Shown piece after piece: positions 1 to 5,584 of a stretch of DNA of 7,299 bases. The DNA is from an uncultured Variovorax sp. (GTDB lineage Bacteria > Pseudomonadota > Gammaproteobacteria > Burkholderiales > Burkholderiaceae), in assembly GCA_946478645.1 (NCBI GenBank), contig CAMLCW010000260.1:1-7299 (forward strand), read 5' to 3'. The position numbers and the translations under genes were made by a program. How positions within the stretch are numbered: position 1 is the first letter of the stretch; each line of letters starts with the position of its first letter. The notes below the pieces were generated by a model. That model was not told where the DNA came from, made no database searches, and saw only the letters and a list, made by a program, of their open reading frames with translations.

Positions 1-53
1 TGCCCCCTTGAGGGGGAGGCGGCTACACGAAGTGAGCCGCTTCGGGGGTGGGC
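1..53. repeat. 53-bp GC-rich structured intergenic repeat, copy 1
   Basis: First of two copies (50 of 53 bases identical to 94-146). It starts at or before the window edge, so it may be longer. It contains CCCCC-TTGA-GGGGG (3-16) and a second stem, GAGGCGGCT (16-24) with AGCCGCTTC (35-43), nine pairs including one G-T wobble around a 10-base loop. The two stems share base 16. The first CCCCC could instead pair with GGGGG at 44-48 to enclose the second stem. From memory, elements like this are scattered between genes in Comamonadaceae genomes; I cannot confirm that here. No coding function is seen. Confidence 0.8.
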
Positions 54-63
54 CAAGAACACC

Positions 64-87
64 GCGGAACCGGCTTTGCCGGGCCGC
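64..87. repeat. Imperfect palindrome between the two repeat copies
   Basis: GCGG (64-67) pairs with CCGC (84-87) and CCGGC (70-74) pairs with GCCGG (78-82) around a TTT loop. The only interruption is a small internal bulge (AA against G). This gives a strong nine-pair GC hairpin. It sits in the 40-bp spacer between the two repeats and may be a third module of one composite intergenic element. It has no T tract on either side, so it is not a classical intrinsic terminator, although it lies downstream of the dehydratase stop codon and could slow or end transcription or protect the 3' end of the mRNA. Confidence 0.5.
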
Positions 88-93
88 AGGTGT

Positions 94-146
94 TGCCCCC
101 TTGAGGGGGAGGCGGCGACACGAAGTGCGCAGCTTCGGGGGTGGGC
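94..146. repeat. 53-bp GC-rich structured intergenic repeat, copy 2, abutting a stop codon
   Basis: Second copy, differing from copy 1 at only three positions: 117 (G for T), 128 (C for A) and 131 (A for C). Bases 117 and 128 face each other in the predicted stem (109-117 with 128-136), so the T-A pair of copy 1 becomes a G-C pair here. The change at 131 breaks one pair. Similarity to copy 1 ends at 146, which is also the last base of the minus-strand TAG stop codon (146-148) of the dehydratase. The element therefore forms the immediate 3' untranslated end of that gene. No U tract follows, so a terminator role is only a possibility. Confidence 0.8.
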
Positions 147-1672
147 TACATCACCGCGCCGACTTGCCATGGGACGAATTCGTTTTGGCCGTAGCCATGC
201 TTTTCGCTCTTCGACGGCTCACCCGACGCCGTTGCCAGCACCAGTTCGAAGATGCGCTGGCCCATCTCCTGGATCGAGCTCGTGCCGTCGACGATCTCTC
301 CGCAGTTGATGTCCATGTCTTCTTCCTGCCGCTGCCACAGCGCCGAGTTGGTCGCGAGCTTGAGCGACGGCGAGGGCGCGCAGCCGTAGGCCGAGCCGCG
401 CCCCGTCGTGAAGCAGATGATGTTCGCGCCGCCCGCCACTTGGCCGGTGGCGCTCACCGGGTCGTAGCCCGGCGTGTCCATGTAGACGAAGCCGTGCGCC
501 GCGACCGGCTCCGCGTATTCGTACACCGCCTCGAGGTTGCTGGTGCCGCCCTTGGCCACGGCGCCGAGCGATTTCTCGAGGATGGTCGTGAGGCCGCCCG
601 CCTTGTTCCCTGGCGAGGGGTTGTTGTTCATCTCGCCCTGGTTGATCTCGGTGTAGTGCTCCCACCACTTGATGCGCTCGACAAGCTTCTGCCCCACCTC
701 GTGCCGCACCGCGCGGCGCGTGAGCAGGTGCTCGGCGCCGTAGACCTCGGGCGTCTCGCTCAGGATGGCCGTGCCGCCGTGCGCCACCAGCAGATCGACC
801 GCGGCGCCCAGCGCGGGGTTGGCGCTGATGCCTGAATAGCCGTCCGAGCCGCCGCACTGCAGCCCGATCGTGATGTGCGCCGCGCTGCAGGGCTCGCGCT
901 TCACCGCGTTGGCGCGAGGCAGCATCTCCTGGATCAGCGCGATGCCCTTGTCGACCGTCTTGCGCGTGCCGCCGGTGTCCTGGATGTTGAAGGTGCGGAA
1001 GTTCTCGCCCTCGGCCAGGTGGCCGGTCGCGAGCCAGGCGTTGATCTGGTTCGCCTCGCAGCCCAGGCCCACCACCAGCACCCCCGCAAAGTTCGGATGC
1101 GTGGCATAGCCCGTGAGCGTGCGCTCGAGGATCTGCATGCCCATGCCCTGCGTGTCCATGCCGCAGCCCGTGCCGTGCGTGAGCGCCACCACGCCGTCGA
1201 CATTCGGATAGTCCGCCAGCGCCGCGGGGTTGGTCCGGCGCGAGAAGTGGTCGGCGATGGCGCGCGCCGCGGTGGCCGAGCAGTTCACGCTCGTCAGCAC
1301 GCCGATGTAGTTGCGCGTGGCGACGCGGCCGTCCGCGCGGCGGATGCCCATGAAAGTCGCCTCGCGCTTCGCGGGCGCAGGCTTCACGTCCGCACCGAAG
1401 GCGTAGTCGCGTTCGAAGTCGCCCTTGTCGGGGCCCATGTCGAGGTTGTGCGTGTGCACGTGCTCGCCGGGCCCGATGGGCTTGCTCGCGAAGCCGATGA
1501 TCTGGTTGTAGCGGCGCACCGGCTCGCCCGCGCCGATGGCGCGCGCCGCCACCTTGTGGCCCGCGGGAATCAGGCCGCGCACGGTCACGCCCTCGACCGT
1601 GGCGCCGCCGACCAGCTGGCTGCGCGCGATCACGACGTCGTCGGCCGCATGAAGGCGAATGAAGGGATTCAT
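146..1672 (-). CDS. UxaA/GarD-family sugar-acid dehydratase (altronate dehydratase-like)
   Basis: A full-length, 508-residue cytoplasmic member of the D-altronate/galactarate dehydratase superfamily. These metal-dependent lyases remove water from an aldonic acid to give a 2-keto-3-deoxy acid. The N-terminal SAF-like domain (about 1-95) contains HVHTHN at 71-76. The catalytic part carries the family blocks RNYIGVLTSVNCS (120-132), HGTGCGM (166-172), GLGCE (202-206), GLQCGGSDGYSG (270-281), SETPEVYGAE (305-314) and TTGRGSAYGCAPSPSLK (422-438). C131, C170, C205, C273 and C431 lie in these blocks. ATG at 1672 is preceded by only a weak GAG. It is the last gene of the minus-strand operon, 24 bp after DctM. 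The family is known to include enzymes for D-altronate, galactarate, D-arabinonate, L-fuconate and L-galactonate, so family alone does not give the substrate. The neighbouring SDR and FAH genes favour L-fuconate or a relative over altronate, since no KDG kinase or aldolase is present. Sulfolactate lyase (SuyAB) is a less likely relative. Confidence 0.93.
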   Translation of the reverse strand: MNPFIRLHAADDVVIARSQLVGGATVEGVTVRGLIPAGHKVAARAIGAGEPVRRYNQIIGFASKPIGPGEHVHTHNLDMGPDKGDFERDYAFGADVKPAPAKREATFMGIRRADGRVATRNYIGVLTSVNCSATAARAIADHFSRRTNPAALADYPNVDGVVALTHGTGCGMDTQGMGMQILERTLTGYATHPNFAGVLVVGLGCEANQINAWLATGHLAEGENFRTFNIQDTGGTRKTVDKGIALIQEMLPRANAVKREPCSAAHITIGLQCGGSDGYSGISANPALGAAVDLLVAHGGTAILSETPEVYGAEHLLTRRAVRHEVGQKLVERIKWWEHYTEINQGEMNNNPSPGNKAGGLTTILEKSLGAVAKGGTSNLEAVYEYAEPVAAHGFVYMDTPGYDPVSATGQVAGGANIICFTTGRGSAYGCAPSPSLKLATNSALWQRQEEDMDINCGEIVDGTSSIQEMGQRIFELVLATASGEPSKSEKHGYGQNEFVPWQVGAVM

Positions 1673-1696
1673 CGTGGAACTCGTTGTGGTGTGGGA

Positions 1697-3091
1697 CTAG
1701 AAGAACATTTTCGGCAGCCAGAGAACCATCGACGGCAGGTAGGTGATCGCCGCCAGCGCCAGCAGCAGCGGCACCAGCCACGGCAGGATCGCCATCGTCG
1801 TGCGCTCGAAGCTCAGGCCCGCGACGCGCGCGAGCACGAACAGCACCATGCCCATCGGCGGATGCAAGAGCCCGATCATCAGGTTCAGCACCATCACCAG
1901 GCCGAAGTGAATCGGGTCCACGCCCAGCTGGATGGCAATGGGCAGCAGGATCGGCACCAGGATGGTGATCGCGGCCGTGGGCTCGAGGAAGCAGCCCACG
2001 AACAGCATCAGCAGGTTGGCCAGCAGCAGGAACACCCAAGCCTCCTTGGTGAAGCCGAGCACCCAGCTCGCGATGTCGGTGGTCACGCCGGTGGCGGTGA
2101 GCATCCAGCCGAAGATCGACGCGGCCGCCACGATGAACAGCACGGTCGACGTGGTCTCGATGGTGTCGAGGCAGACCTTGACGAACATCTTCCACGACAG
2201 CGTCTTGTACCAGCCGAAGCCGAGGATCATGGCCCACACGCAGGCCGCGATGGCGCCTTCGGTCGGCGTGAAAAGGCCCGTGCTCATGCCGCCGATCAGC
2301 AGCACGGGCGTCATGATGGGCAGCAGCGCCTCGAAGCGGAAGATGCGGTCGAGCACGAACAGCGACGCCAGGCCCGCGAACACCGTGAGCTGCGGCGGCG
2401 TGCCCAGCTTGGCCACCAGCAGCCACAGCATGAGCGGCCAGCCGACCACCACGGCCAGTTCGCACATGGCCTTGAAGAAGCGCGTGCTGGAGAACTTGAT
2501 ATCGCCGCCCCAGCCGTTGCGGTGCGCGAAGTAGGCCACCGTCAGCATCATCAATATGGCCAGCAGCACGCCCGGCAGGATGCCCGCGAGGAACAGCGCC
2601 CCCACCGACACGTTGGCCATCATTCCGTAGATCACGAACGGCAGGCTCGGCGGGATGATCGGTCCGAGCGTGGCCGAGGCCGCGGTCACGCCGACCGCGA
2701 ATTCGGTCGAATAGCCGTGCTCCTTCATGGCCTTGATCTCGATCGTGCCGAGGCCCGCGGCATCGGCGATGGCCGTGCCGCTCATGCCCGCGAAGATCAC
2801 CGAGCCGAGCACGTTCACATGGCCCAGGCCGCCCTTGAGCCAACCCACGAGCGCGAGCGCGAAGTTGTAGATGCGGGTGGTGATGCCCGCGTTGTTCATC
2901 AGGTTGCCCGCCAGGATGAAGAAGGGCACCGCCAGCAGCGGAAAGCTGTCGATGCCGCTCACCATGCGGTGGATCACTACGAAAGGCGGCAAGTTGCCGC
3001 TCACGAGGATGTAGGCGAGCGAGGCGCCGGCCATGGCCACGGCCACCGGAATGCCGCCCGCCATGAAGATCAGGAAGAATATTTTCAGCAT
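1697..3091 (-). CDS. TRAP transporter large permease subunit (DctM family)
   Basis: Inner-membrane subunit of 464 residues that forms the sodium-coupled transport channel of a TRAP carboxylate transporter, almost entirely hydrophobic with roughly a dozen membrane segments. Family signatures are clear: AGNLMNNAGI near 61-70, GMSGTAIADAAGLG (102-115), TLGPIIPPSLPFVIYG (141-156), GLFTPTEGA (272-280), FLEPTAAITILVPILLPI (368-385) and LLHPPMGM (408-415). The G/S/T-rich loops in these blocks correspond to the Na+/substrate region in the family. It is longer than the usual 425-440 residues; the extra length lies around 210-255, ahead of the FTPTEGA motif, and appears to add hydrophobic segments. The start ATG at 3091 has a weak upstream AGAG. 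It lies 22 bp after DctQ and 24 bp before the dehydratase, so it belongs to the same transcript. Confidence 0.95.
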   Translation of the reverse strand: MLKIFFLIFMAGGIPVAVAMAGASLAYILVSGNLPPFVVIHRMVSGIDSFPLLAVPFFILAGNLMNNAGITTRIYNFALALVGWLKGGLGHVNVLGSVIFAGMSGTAIADAAGLGTIEIKAMKEHGYSTEFAVGVTAASATLGPIIPPSLPFVIYGMMANVSVGALFLAGILPGVLLAILMMLTVAYFAHRNGWGGDIKFSSTRFFKAMCELAVVVGWPLMLWLLVAKLGTPPQLTVFAGLASLFVLDRIFRFEALLPIMTPVLLIGGMSTGLFTPTEGAIAACVWAMILGFGWYKTLSWKMFVKVCLDTIETTSTVLFIVAAASIFGWMLTATGVTTDIASWVLGFTKEAWVFLLLANLLMLFVGCFLEPTAAITILVPILLPIAIQLGVDPIHFGLVMVLNLMIGLLHPPMGMVLFVLARVAGLSFERTTMAILPWLVPLLLALAAITYLPSMVLWLPKMFF

Positions 3092-3113
3092 GCGCGTGTT
3101 CTCTGGGGATGTC

Positions 3114-3674
3114 TCACCGGTCCGCGAGCGTGGATTCGGGGCGCTCGAGCACGCTGTAGCCGCGCTTCCAGTGGATGCGCATCACCTGGACCGAGCGCCA
3201 CGTCATCGCCGCGAACCCGAACAGGCACAGCGCGTAGACGATGTTCATCGGCGCATCGACGATCGTCATGCGGGTGTTGCTGCCGATCTTCAGCATCATC
3301 TGCACCGTCATGACCACGGCGGCGGCGAAGAAGGCCGTGCGCAGCACGTCGACCGCGCGAGAGAGCCAGCGTCCCATGGCCGCGGGCATGTGGCGGTAGA
3401 AGAAGTCGACCTGGATCTGGTTGTTCTTCGCCACGCCGACCGCCGCCCCGATGAACACCACGCCGATCAGCATGTAGCGCGCCACCTCCTCGGTCCAGGC
3501 GGCCGAGTCGTTCATCACGTAGCGCGTGACGAACTGGTAGAACACGGTGAGCCCGAGCGCCCAGAAGATCGCGAGCGCGATCCAGCCCTCGGCGATGGTG
3601 TCGGAAAGGTCGACGACCTCGTCTTCCGCATGGAAGTGGCCGTCGTCGTCGATGATCTTCTGTTCTGCAGTCAA
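3114..3674 (-). CDS. TRAP transporter small permease subunit (DctQ family), TTG start
   Basis: Small membrane subunit of 186 residues that scaffolds DctM in TRAP transporters. An unusually acidic cytoplasmic N-terminus (about 1-28, rich in D and E) is followed by four predicted membrane helices near 29-51, 64-82, 104-127 and 143-165. The stretch FVTRYVMNDSAAWTEEVARY (48-67), then GAAVGVAKNNQIQVDFF (76-92), is the classic DctQ signature, with W60, E62-E63 and R66 in the conserved part. The start is TTG at 3674, supported by an AGGAG six bases upstream; the next in-frame Met (residue 54) falls after the first helix. The C-terminal tail is basic, then polar. It is 28 bp from DctP and 22 bp from DctM, so it belongs to the operon. 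Confidence 0.93.
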   Translation of the reverse strand: MTAEQKIIDDDGHFHAEDEVVDLSDTIAEGWIALAIFWALGLTVFYQFVTRYVMNDSAAWTEEVARYMLIGVVFIGAAVGVAKNNQIQVDFFYRHMPAAMGRWLSRAVDVLRTAFFAAAVVMTVQMMLKIGSNTRMTIVDAPMNIVYALCLFGFAAMTWRSVQVMRIHWKRGYSVLERPESTLADR

Positions 3675-3680
3675 CGCAAT

Positions 3681-3685
3681 CTCCT
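3681..3685 (-). promoter_or_regulatory. Ribosome binding site fixing the TTG start of DctQ
   Basis: On the minus strand this reads AGGAG, six bases before TTG at 3674-3672. There is no in-frame ATG or GTG nearby, so this site decides the start. Confidence 0.7.
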
Positions 3686-3702
3686 GGGGGCTCGGCCGTG
3701 GC

Positions 3703-4698
3703 TCACTTGATGTTCGAAATGCGGTCGTAGTCCTGCTGGCGGTAGCCGTGCTCGGTCGGCTTGGTGTTCTTGAGCACCGCTTCGCGGAACGCGGCCTTGT
3801 CGACCGTGATCACGTTGAGGCCCTTCTTCTTGAACTCTTCCACCAGGCGCGTTTCAGACGCGATCACCTCGCGCCCGGTCTTCTCGGCGGCTTCCTGCAT
3901 CACGTCGCTGAAGATCTTCTTCTCGTCGGCCGACAGCTTGCCCCAGGTTTGGCCCGAGACGATGGTCAGCAGCGAGTCGACGATGTGGCCCGTCAGCGAG
4001 ATGTTCTTCTGCACCTCGAAGAACTTCTTCGCCTCGATGGTCGGCAGCGGGTTCTCCTGCGCGTCGACCGTGTTGTTCTGCAGCGCGAGGTAGACCTCGG
4101 CGAAGGCGATCGGCGTGGCGTTGGCGCCCAGCGCCTTGGGGAAGGCCAGGTAGGCCGGTGCATCGGGCACGCGGATCTTCAGGCCCTTCATGTCTTCGGG
4201 CTTGGCCACCGGGCGGGCTGCGTTCGAGGTGACGTGGCGCGCGCCGTAGTAGTTGAGGGCCGTGATGTGGTTGCCCGTCTTGTCGTCGTAGCCCTTGGCG
4301 AGCTCCTTGAAGACGTCGCTCTTGGCGTACTTCAGCTGGTGCTCGGCGTCGCGGAAGATGAACGGGAAGTACGAGACCGCGAGCGGCGGATAGCTGCGCC
4401 CCGCGAAGCTCGCGCCCGACAGGATGATGTCGACCGTGCCGAGCGTCAGCCCCTGGTTGATGTCGGCTTCCTTGCCCAGGCTCGATGCCGGAAACACCTG
4501 GATGTCGTACTTGCCGTTGGTGCGCTTCTTGATCTCTTCGGCGGCCCACACCGAGTACTTGTGGAACGGCTCCGAGGTTTCGTACACATGGGCCCACTTG
4601 AGCTTGGTCTGCGCGGTGGCGAGGCCGGCCGTGCCGAGCGCGGTGGCGGCCAGGGCGCAGGCGGCAATGGCTTTGAGGATGTGGCGTTTGCTGTTCAT
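3703..4698 (-). CDS. TRAP transporter periplasmic substrate-binding protein (DctP family)
   Basis: Secreted solute receptor of 331 residues that delivers a carboxylate to the DctQ/DctM membrane pair. A Sec signal peptide is plain: K4-R5, a hydrophobic core at about 8-26, and a likely cleavage after ATA (27-29). The mature protein opens with TKLKWAHVYETSEPFHKY, typical of DctP. KGLKIRVPDAPAY (171-183) holds R176, the family arginine that forms a salt bridge with the ligand carboxylate, and YGARHVTSN (151-159) supplies a second candidate, R154. EVYLALQNNTVDAQENP (201-217) is the usual hinge and ligand motif. The reading frame stays open upstream for 79 more codons, but these overlap the regulator gene; ATG at 4698 with GGAGAC six bases before it and a proper signal peptide is the real start. 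The ligand is probably a sugar acid given the neighbours. DctP sequences alone rarely reveal it. Confidence 0.95.
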   Translation of the reverse strand: MNSKRHILKAIAACALAATALGTAGLATAQTKLKWAHVYETSEPFHKYSVWAAEEIKKRTNGKYDIQVFPASSLGKEADINQGLTLGTVDIILSGASFAGRSYPPLAVSYFPFIFRDAEHQLKYAKSDVFKELAKGYDDKTGNHITALNYYGARHVTSNAARPVAKPEDMKGLKIRVPDAPAYLAFPKALGANATPIAFAEVYLALQNNTVDAQENPLPTIEAKKFFEVQKNISLTGHIVDSLLTIVSGQTWGKLSADEKKIFSDVMQEAAEKTGREVIASETRLVEEFKKKGLNVITVDKAAFREAVLKNTKPTEHGYRQQDYDRISNIK

Positions 4699-4704
4699 CG
4701 GGTT

Positions 4705-4710
4705 GTCTCC
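4705..4710 (-). promoter_or_regulatory. Ribosome binding site of the DctP gene
   Basis: The minus strand reads GGAGAC six bases before ATG at 4698. This supports the internal ATG, rather than the longer open frame, as the start of the secreted protein. Confidence 0.65.
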
Positions 4711-4738
4711 GTTAGGGAATGAGGAATGTGCTGGCGGG

Positions 4739-5446
4739 TCAGGAGGCTTTCGCGCGGCGCCAGCTCGCGCTGAATCGGTGGTGTGAGTTGTCCATGTGGG
4801 CGTGCATCGCAGCGCGAGCGGCGTCGGCGTCGTGGGCGGCGATCGCGTCGCGGATCGCCTCGTGCTCGGCGATCGCCGAACGCCACGAGGCCACGGTCTC
4901 GAAATAGCCGCCCAGCCGCGTGAAGATCGGGCCATTGCGCGAGTCCCAGAAGCTCTGCACCGTCTCGACCAGCACCGCGTTGCCGCTGGCGCCGACGATG
5001 GCCAGGTGGAACGCGCGGTCGCCGTCGAGCGGCAGCACCTCGCGGTCGGCGAGCTCGCGCATCGTCCTGATCGCGCGGCTCATCGCGTCGACGTCCTTGC
5101 GCTTGCCCTGGACCGCGGCGATGGCGGCGGTCTCGCCCTCGATCACGCGGCGCGCGCGGATCAGCTCGAGCGGGCCCCATTCGGTGGGCGCGACCGGCTT
5201 GCTCGCGCGATGGGCGCGGTCGAGCACGTACACGCCCGAACCGGTGCGCACCTCGACCCAGCCCTCGACCTCGAGCGCGATCAGCGCCTCGCGCACCGAC
5301 GGCCGGCTCACGCCCAGCTGCTTGGCCAGGTCGCGCTCGGCCGGCAGCCGCGCGCCCACGGCGAATTCGCCCTGGCCGATCAGCGCGCGCAGCTGGTCGG
5401 CGATCTGGCGGTACAGGCGCTGGGGTTCGACGGTCTGGAGCGGCAC
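4739..5446 (-). CDS. GntR-family transcriptional regulator, FadR subfamily (FCD domain)
   Basis: A 235-residue DNA-binding regulator. The N-terminal winged helix spans about 10-75, with the GntR signature LPAERDLAKQLGVSRPSVREAL (34-55) and the wing VEVRTGSGVYV (64-74). The all-helical FCD ligand domain covers about 93-225. Its usual metal ligands are visible as D143 and H147 (in DRAFH), H195 (in AEHEAI) and H217 (in HAHMD). Such domains bind small carboxylates, so the inducer is probably the imported acid or a pathway intermediate. The start is GTG at 5446. An in-frame TAA lies 12 bases upstream and no in-frame ATG precedes the helix-turn-helix, so GTG is effectively forced, and no Shine-Dalgarno is visible. 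It is first in the minus-strand operon, 40 bp from DctP, and divergent from the dehydrogenase genes, which fits a repressor acting on both arms and on itself. Confidence 0.93.
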   Translation of the reverse strand: MPLQTVEPQRLYRQIADQLRALIGQGEFAVGARLPAERDLAKQLGVSRPSVREALIALEVEGWVEVRTGSGVYVLDRAHRASKPVAPTEWGPLELIRARRVIEGETAAIAAVQGKRKDVDAMSRAIRTMRELADREVLPLDGDRAFHLAIVGASGNAVLVETVQSFWDSRNGPIFTRLGGYFETVASWRSAIAEHEAIRDAIAAHDADAARAAMHAHMDNSHHRFSASWRRAKAS

Positions 5447-5462
5447 GGTGGGCGGTTAAGGG

Positions 5463-5480
5463 TTGTCCTGAATTGGACAA
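5463..5480. promoter_or_regulatory. Perfect inverted repeat, candidate GntR operator
   Basis: TTGTCC (5463-5468), six bases, then GGACAA (5475-5480) forms a perfect two-fold symmetric 18-bp site in the divergent intergenic region, 16 bases from the regulator's GTG. Size and symmetry suit a dimeric GntR-family protein. Its position would let one bound dimer affect both transcription directions. Binding is inferred, not shown. Confidence 0.55.
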
Positions 5481-5498
5481 GTGGTAAGGCCAATTCAG
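5468..5498. promoter_or_regulatory. Second inverted repeat with 9-bp arms, overlapping the operator
   Basis: CTGAATTGG (5468-5476) and CCAATTCAG (5490-5498) are perfect reverse complements separated by 13 bases. The left arm lies within the 18-bp palindrome. AATTGG and CCAATT half-sites resemble the arms known for FadR-subfamily operators such as those of PdhR and LldR, but the spacing here is wider than in those sites. It may mark a second half-site or a paired-dimer arrangement. Confidence 0.5.
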
Positions 5499-5501
5499 AA
5501 T
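5473..5501 (+). promoter_or_regulatory. Possible sigma70-type promoter for the dehydrogenase genes
   Basis: TTGGAC (5473-5478) and CAGAAT (5496-5501) are separated by 17 bases, matching the -35 and -10 boxes at three and four of six positions. Transcription would begin near 5508, leaving a leader of about 75 bases. The elements are embedded in the inverted repeats, so a bound repressor would block them. The match is weak and the call is tentative. No convincing minus-strand promoter was identified. Confidence 0.3.
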
Positions 5502-5572
5502 ACGGGCTGCACTGCGCCGTCGCCATCGGGCCAAACCCTGAACCGCCCTGCCGGTGCACCACTTTTCCATTC

Positions 5573-5579
5573 AAGGAGA
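5573..5579 (+). promoter_or_regulatory. Ribosome binding site selecting the second of two close ATGs
   Basis: AAGGAGA ends five bases before ATG at 5585, a good spacing. Another ATG at 5581 is only one base away and opens a different frame, so 5585 is the start of the dehydrogenase. Confidence 0.7.
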
Positions 5580-5584
5580 CATGC

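Noticed and set aside
1..146. Intrinsic terminator for the dehydratase operon
   Set aside because: Several strong hairpins are present but no run of T follows any of them in the minus-strand direction, so the region is described as a repeat rather than a terminator.
1..146. CRISPR array
   Set aside because: Only two units with one 40-base spacer that itself forms a hairpin, no further units and no cas genes. The repeats are internally structured intergenic elements.
146..1672. Sulfolactate sulfo-lyase (SuyAB) identity for the dehydratase
   Set aside because: It belongs to the same superfamily, but the protein is a single fused chain of typical altronate-dehydratase length and the SDR/FAH neighbours point to sugar-acid breakdown.
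219..2843. Very long minus-strand open frame (874 codons) overlapping the dehydratase and DctM genes
   Set aside because: The translation is low-complexity and rich in R, G, H and A with no recognisable domain. It is an out-of-frame shadow caused by high GC; the DctM and dehydratase frames show clear family motifs.
875..3313. Long plus-strand open frame (812 codons) antisense to the dehydratase and TRAP genes
   Set aside because: It is composed mostly of H, R, A, Q and D, with no motif or credible start signal, and lies antisense to well-supported genes.
4699..4935. N-terminal extension of DctP
   Set aside because: The extra 79 codons overlap the regulator gene, lack protein-like composition and would bury the signal peptide. 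ATG at 4698 has a ribosome binding site.
4796..5584. Upstream extension of the first SDR across the regulator gene
   Set aside because: It is antisense to the GntR gene. The SDR fold begins at MRLKGKTALVT (5585), which has its own ribosome binding site.
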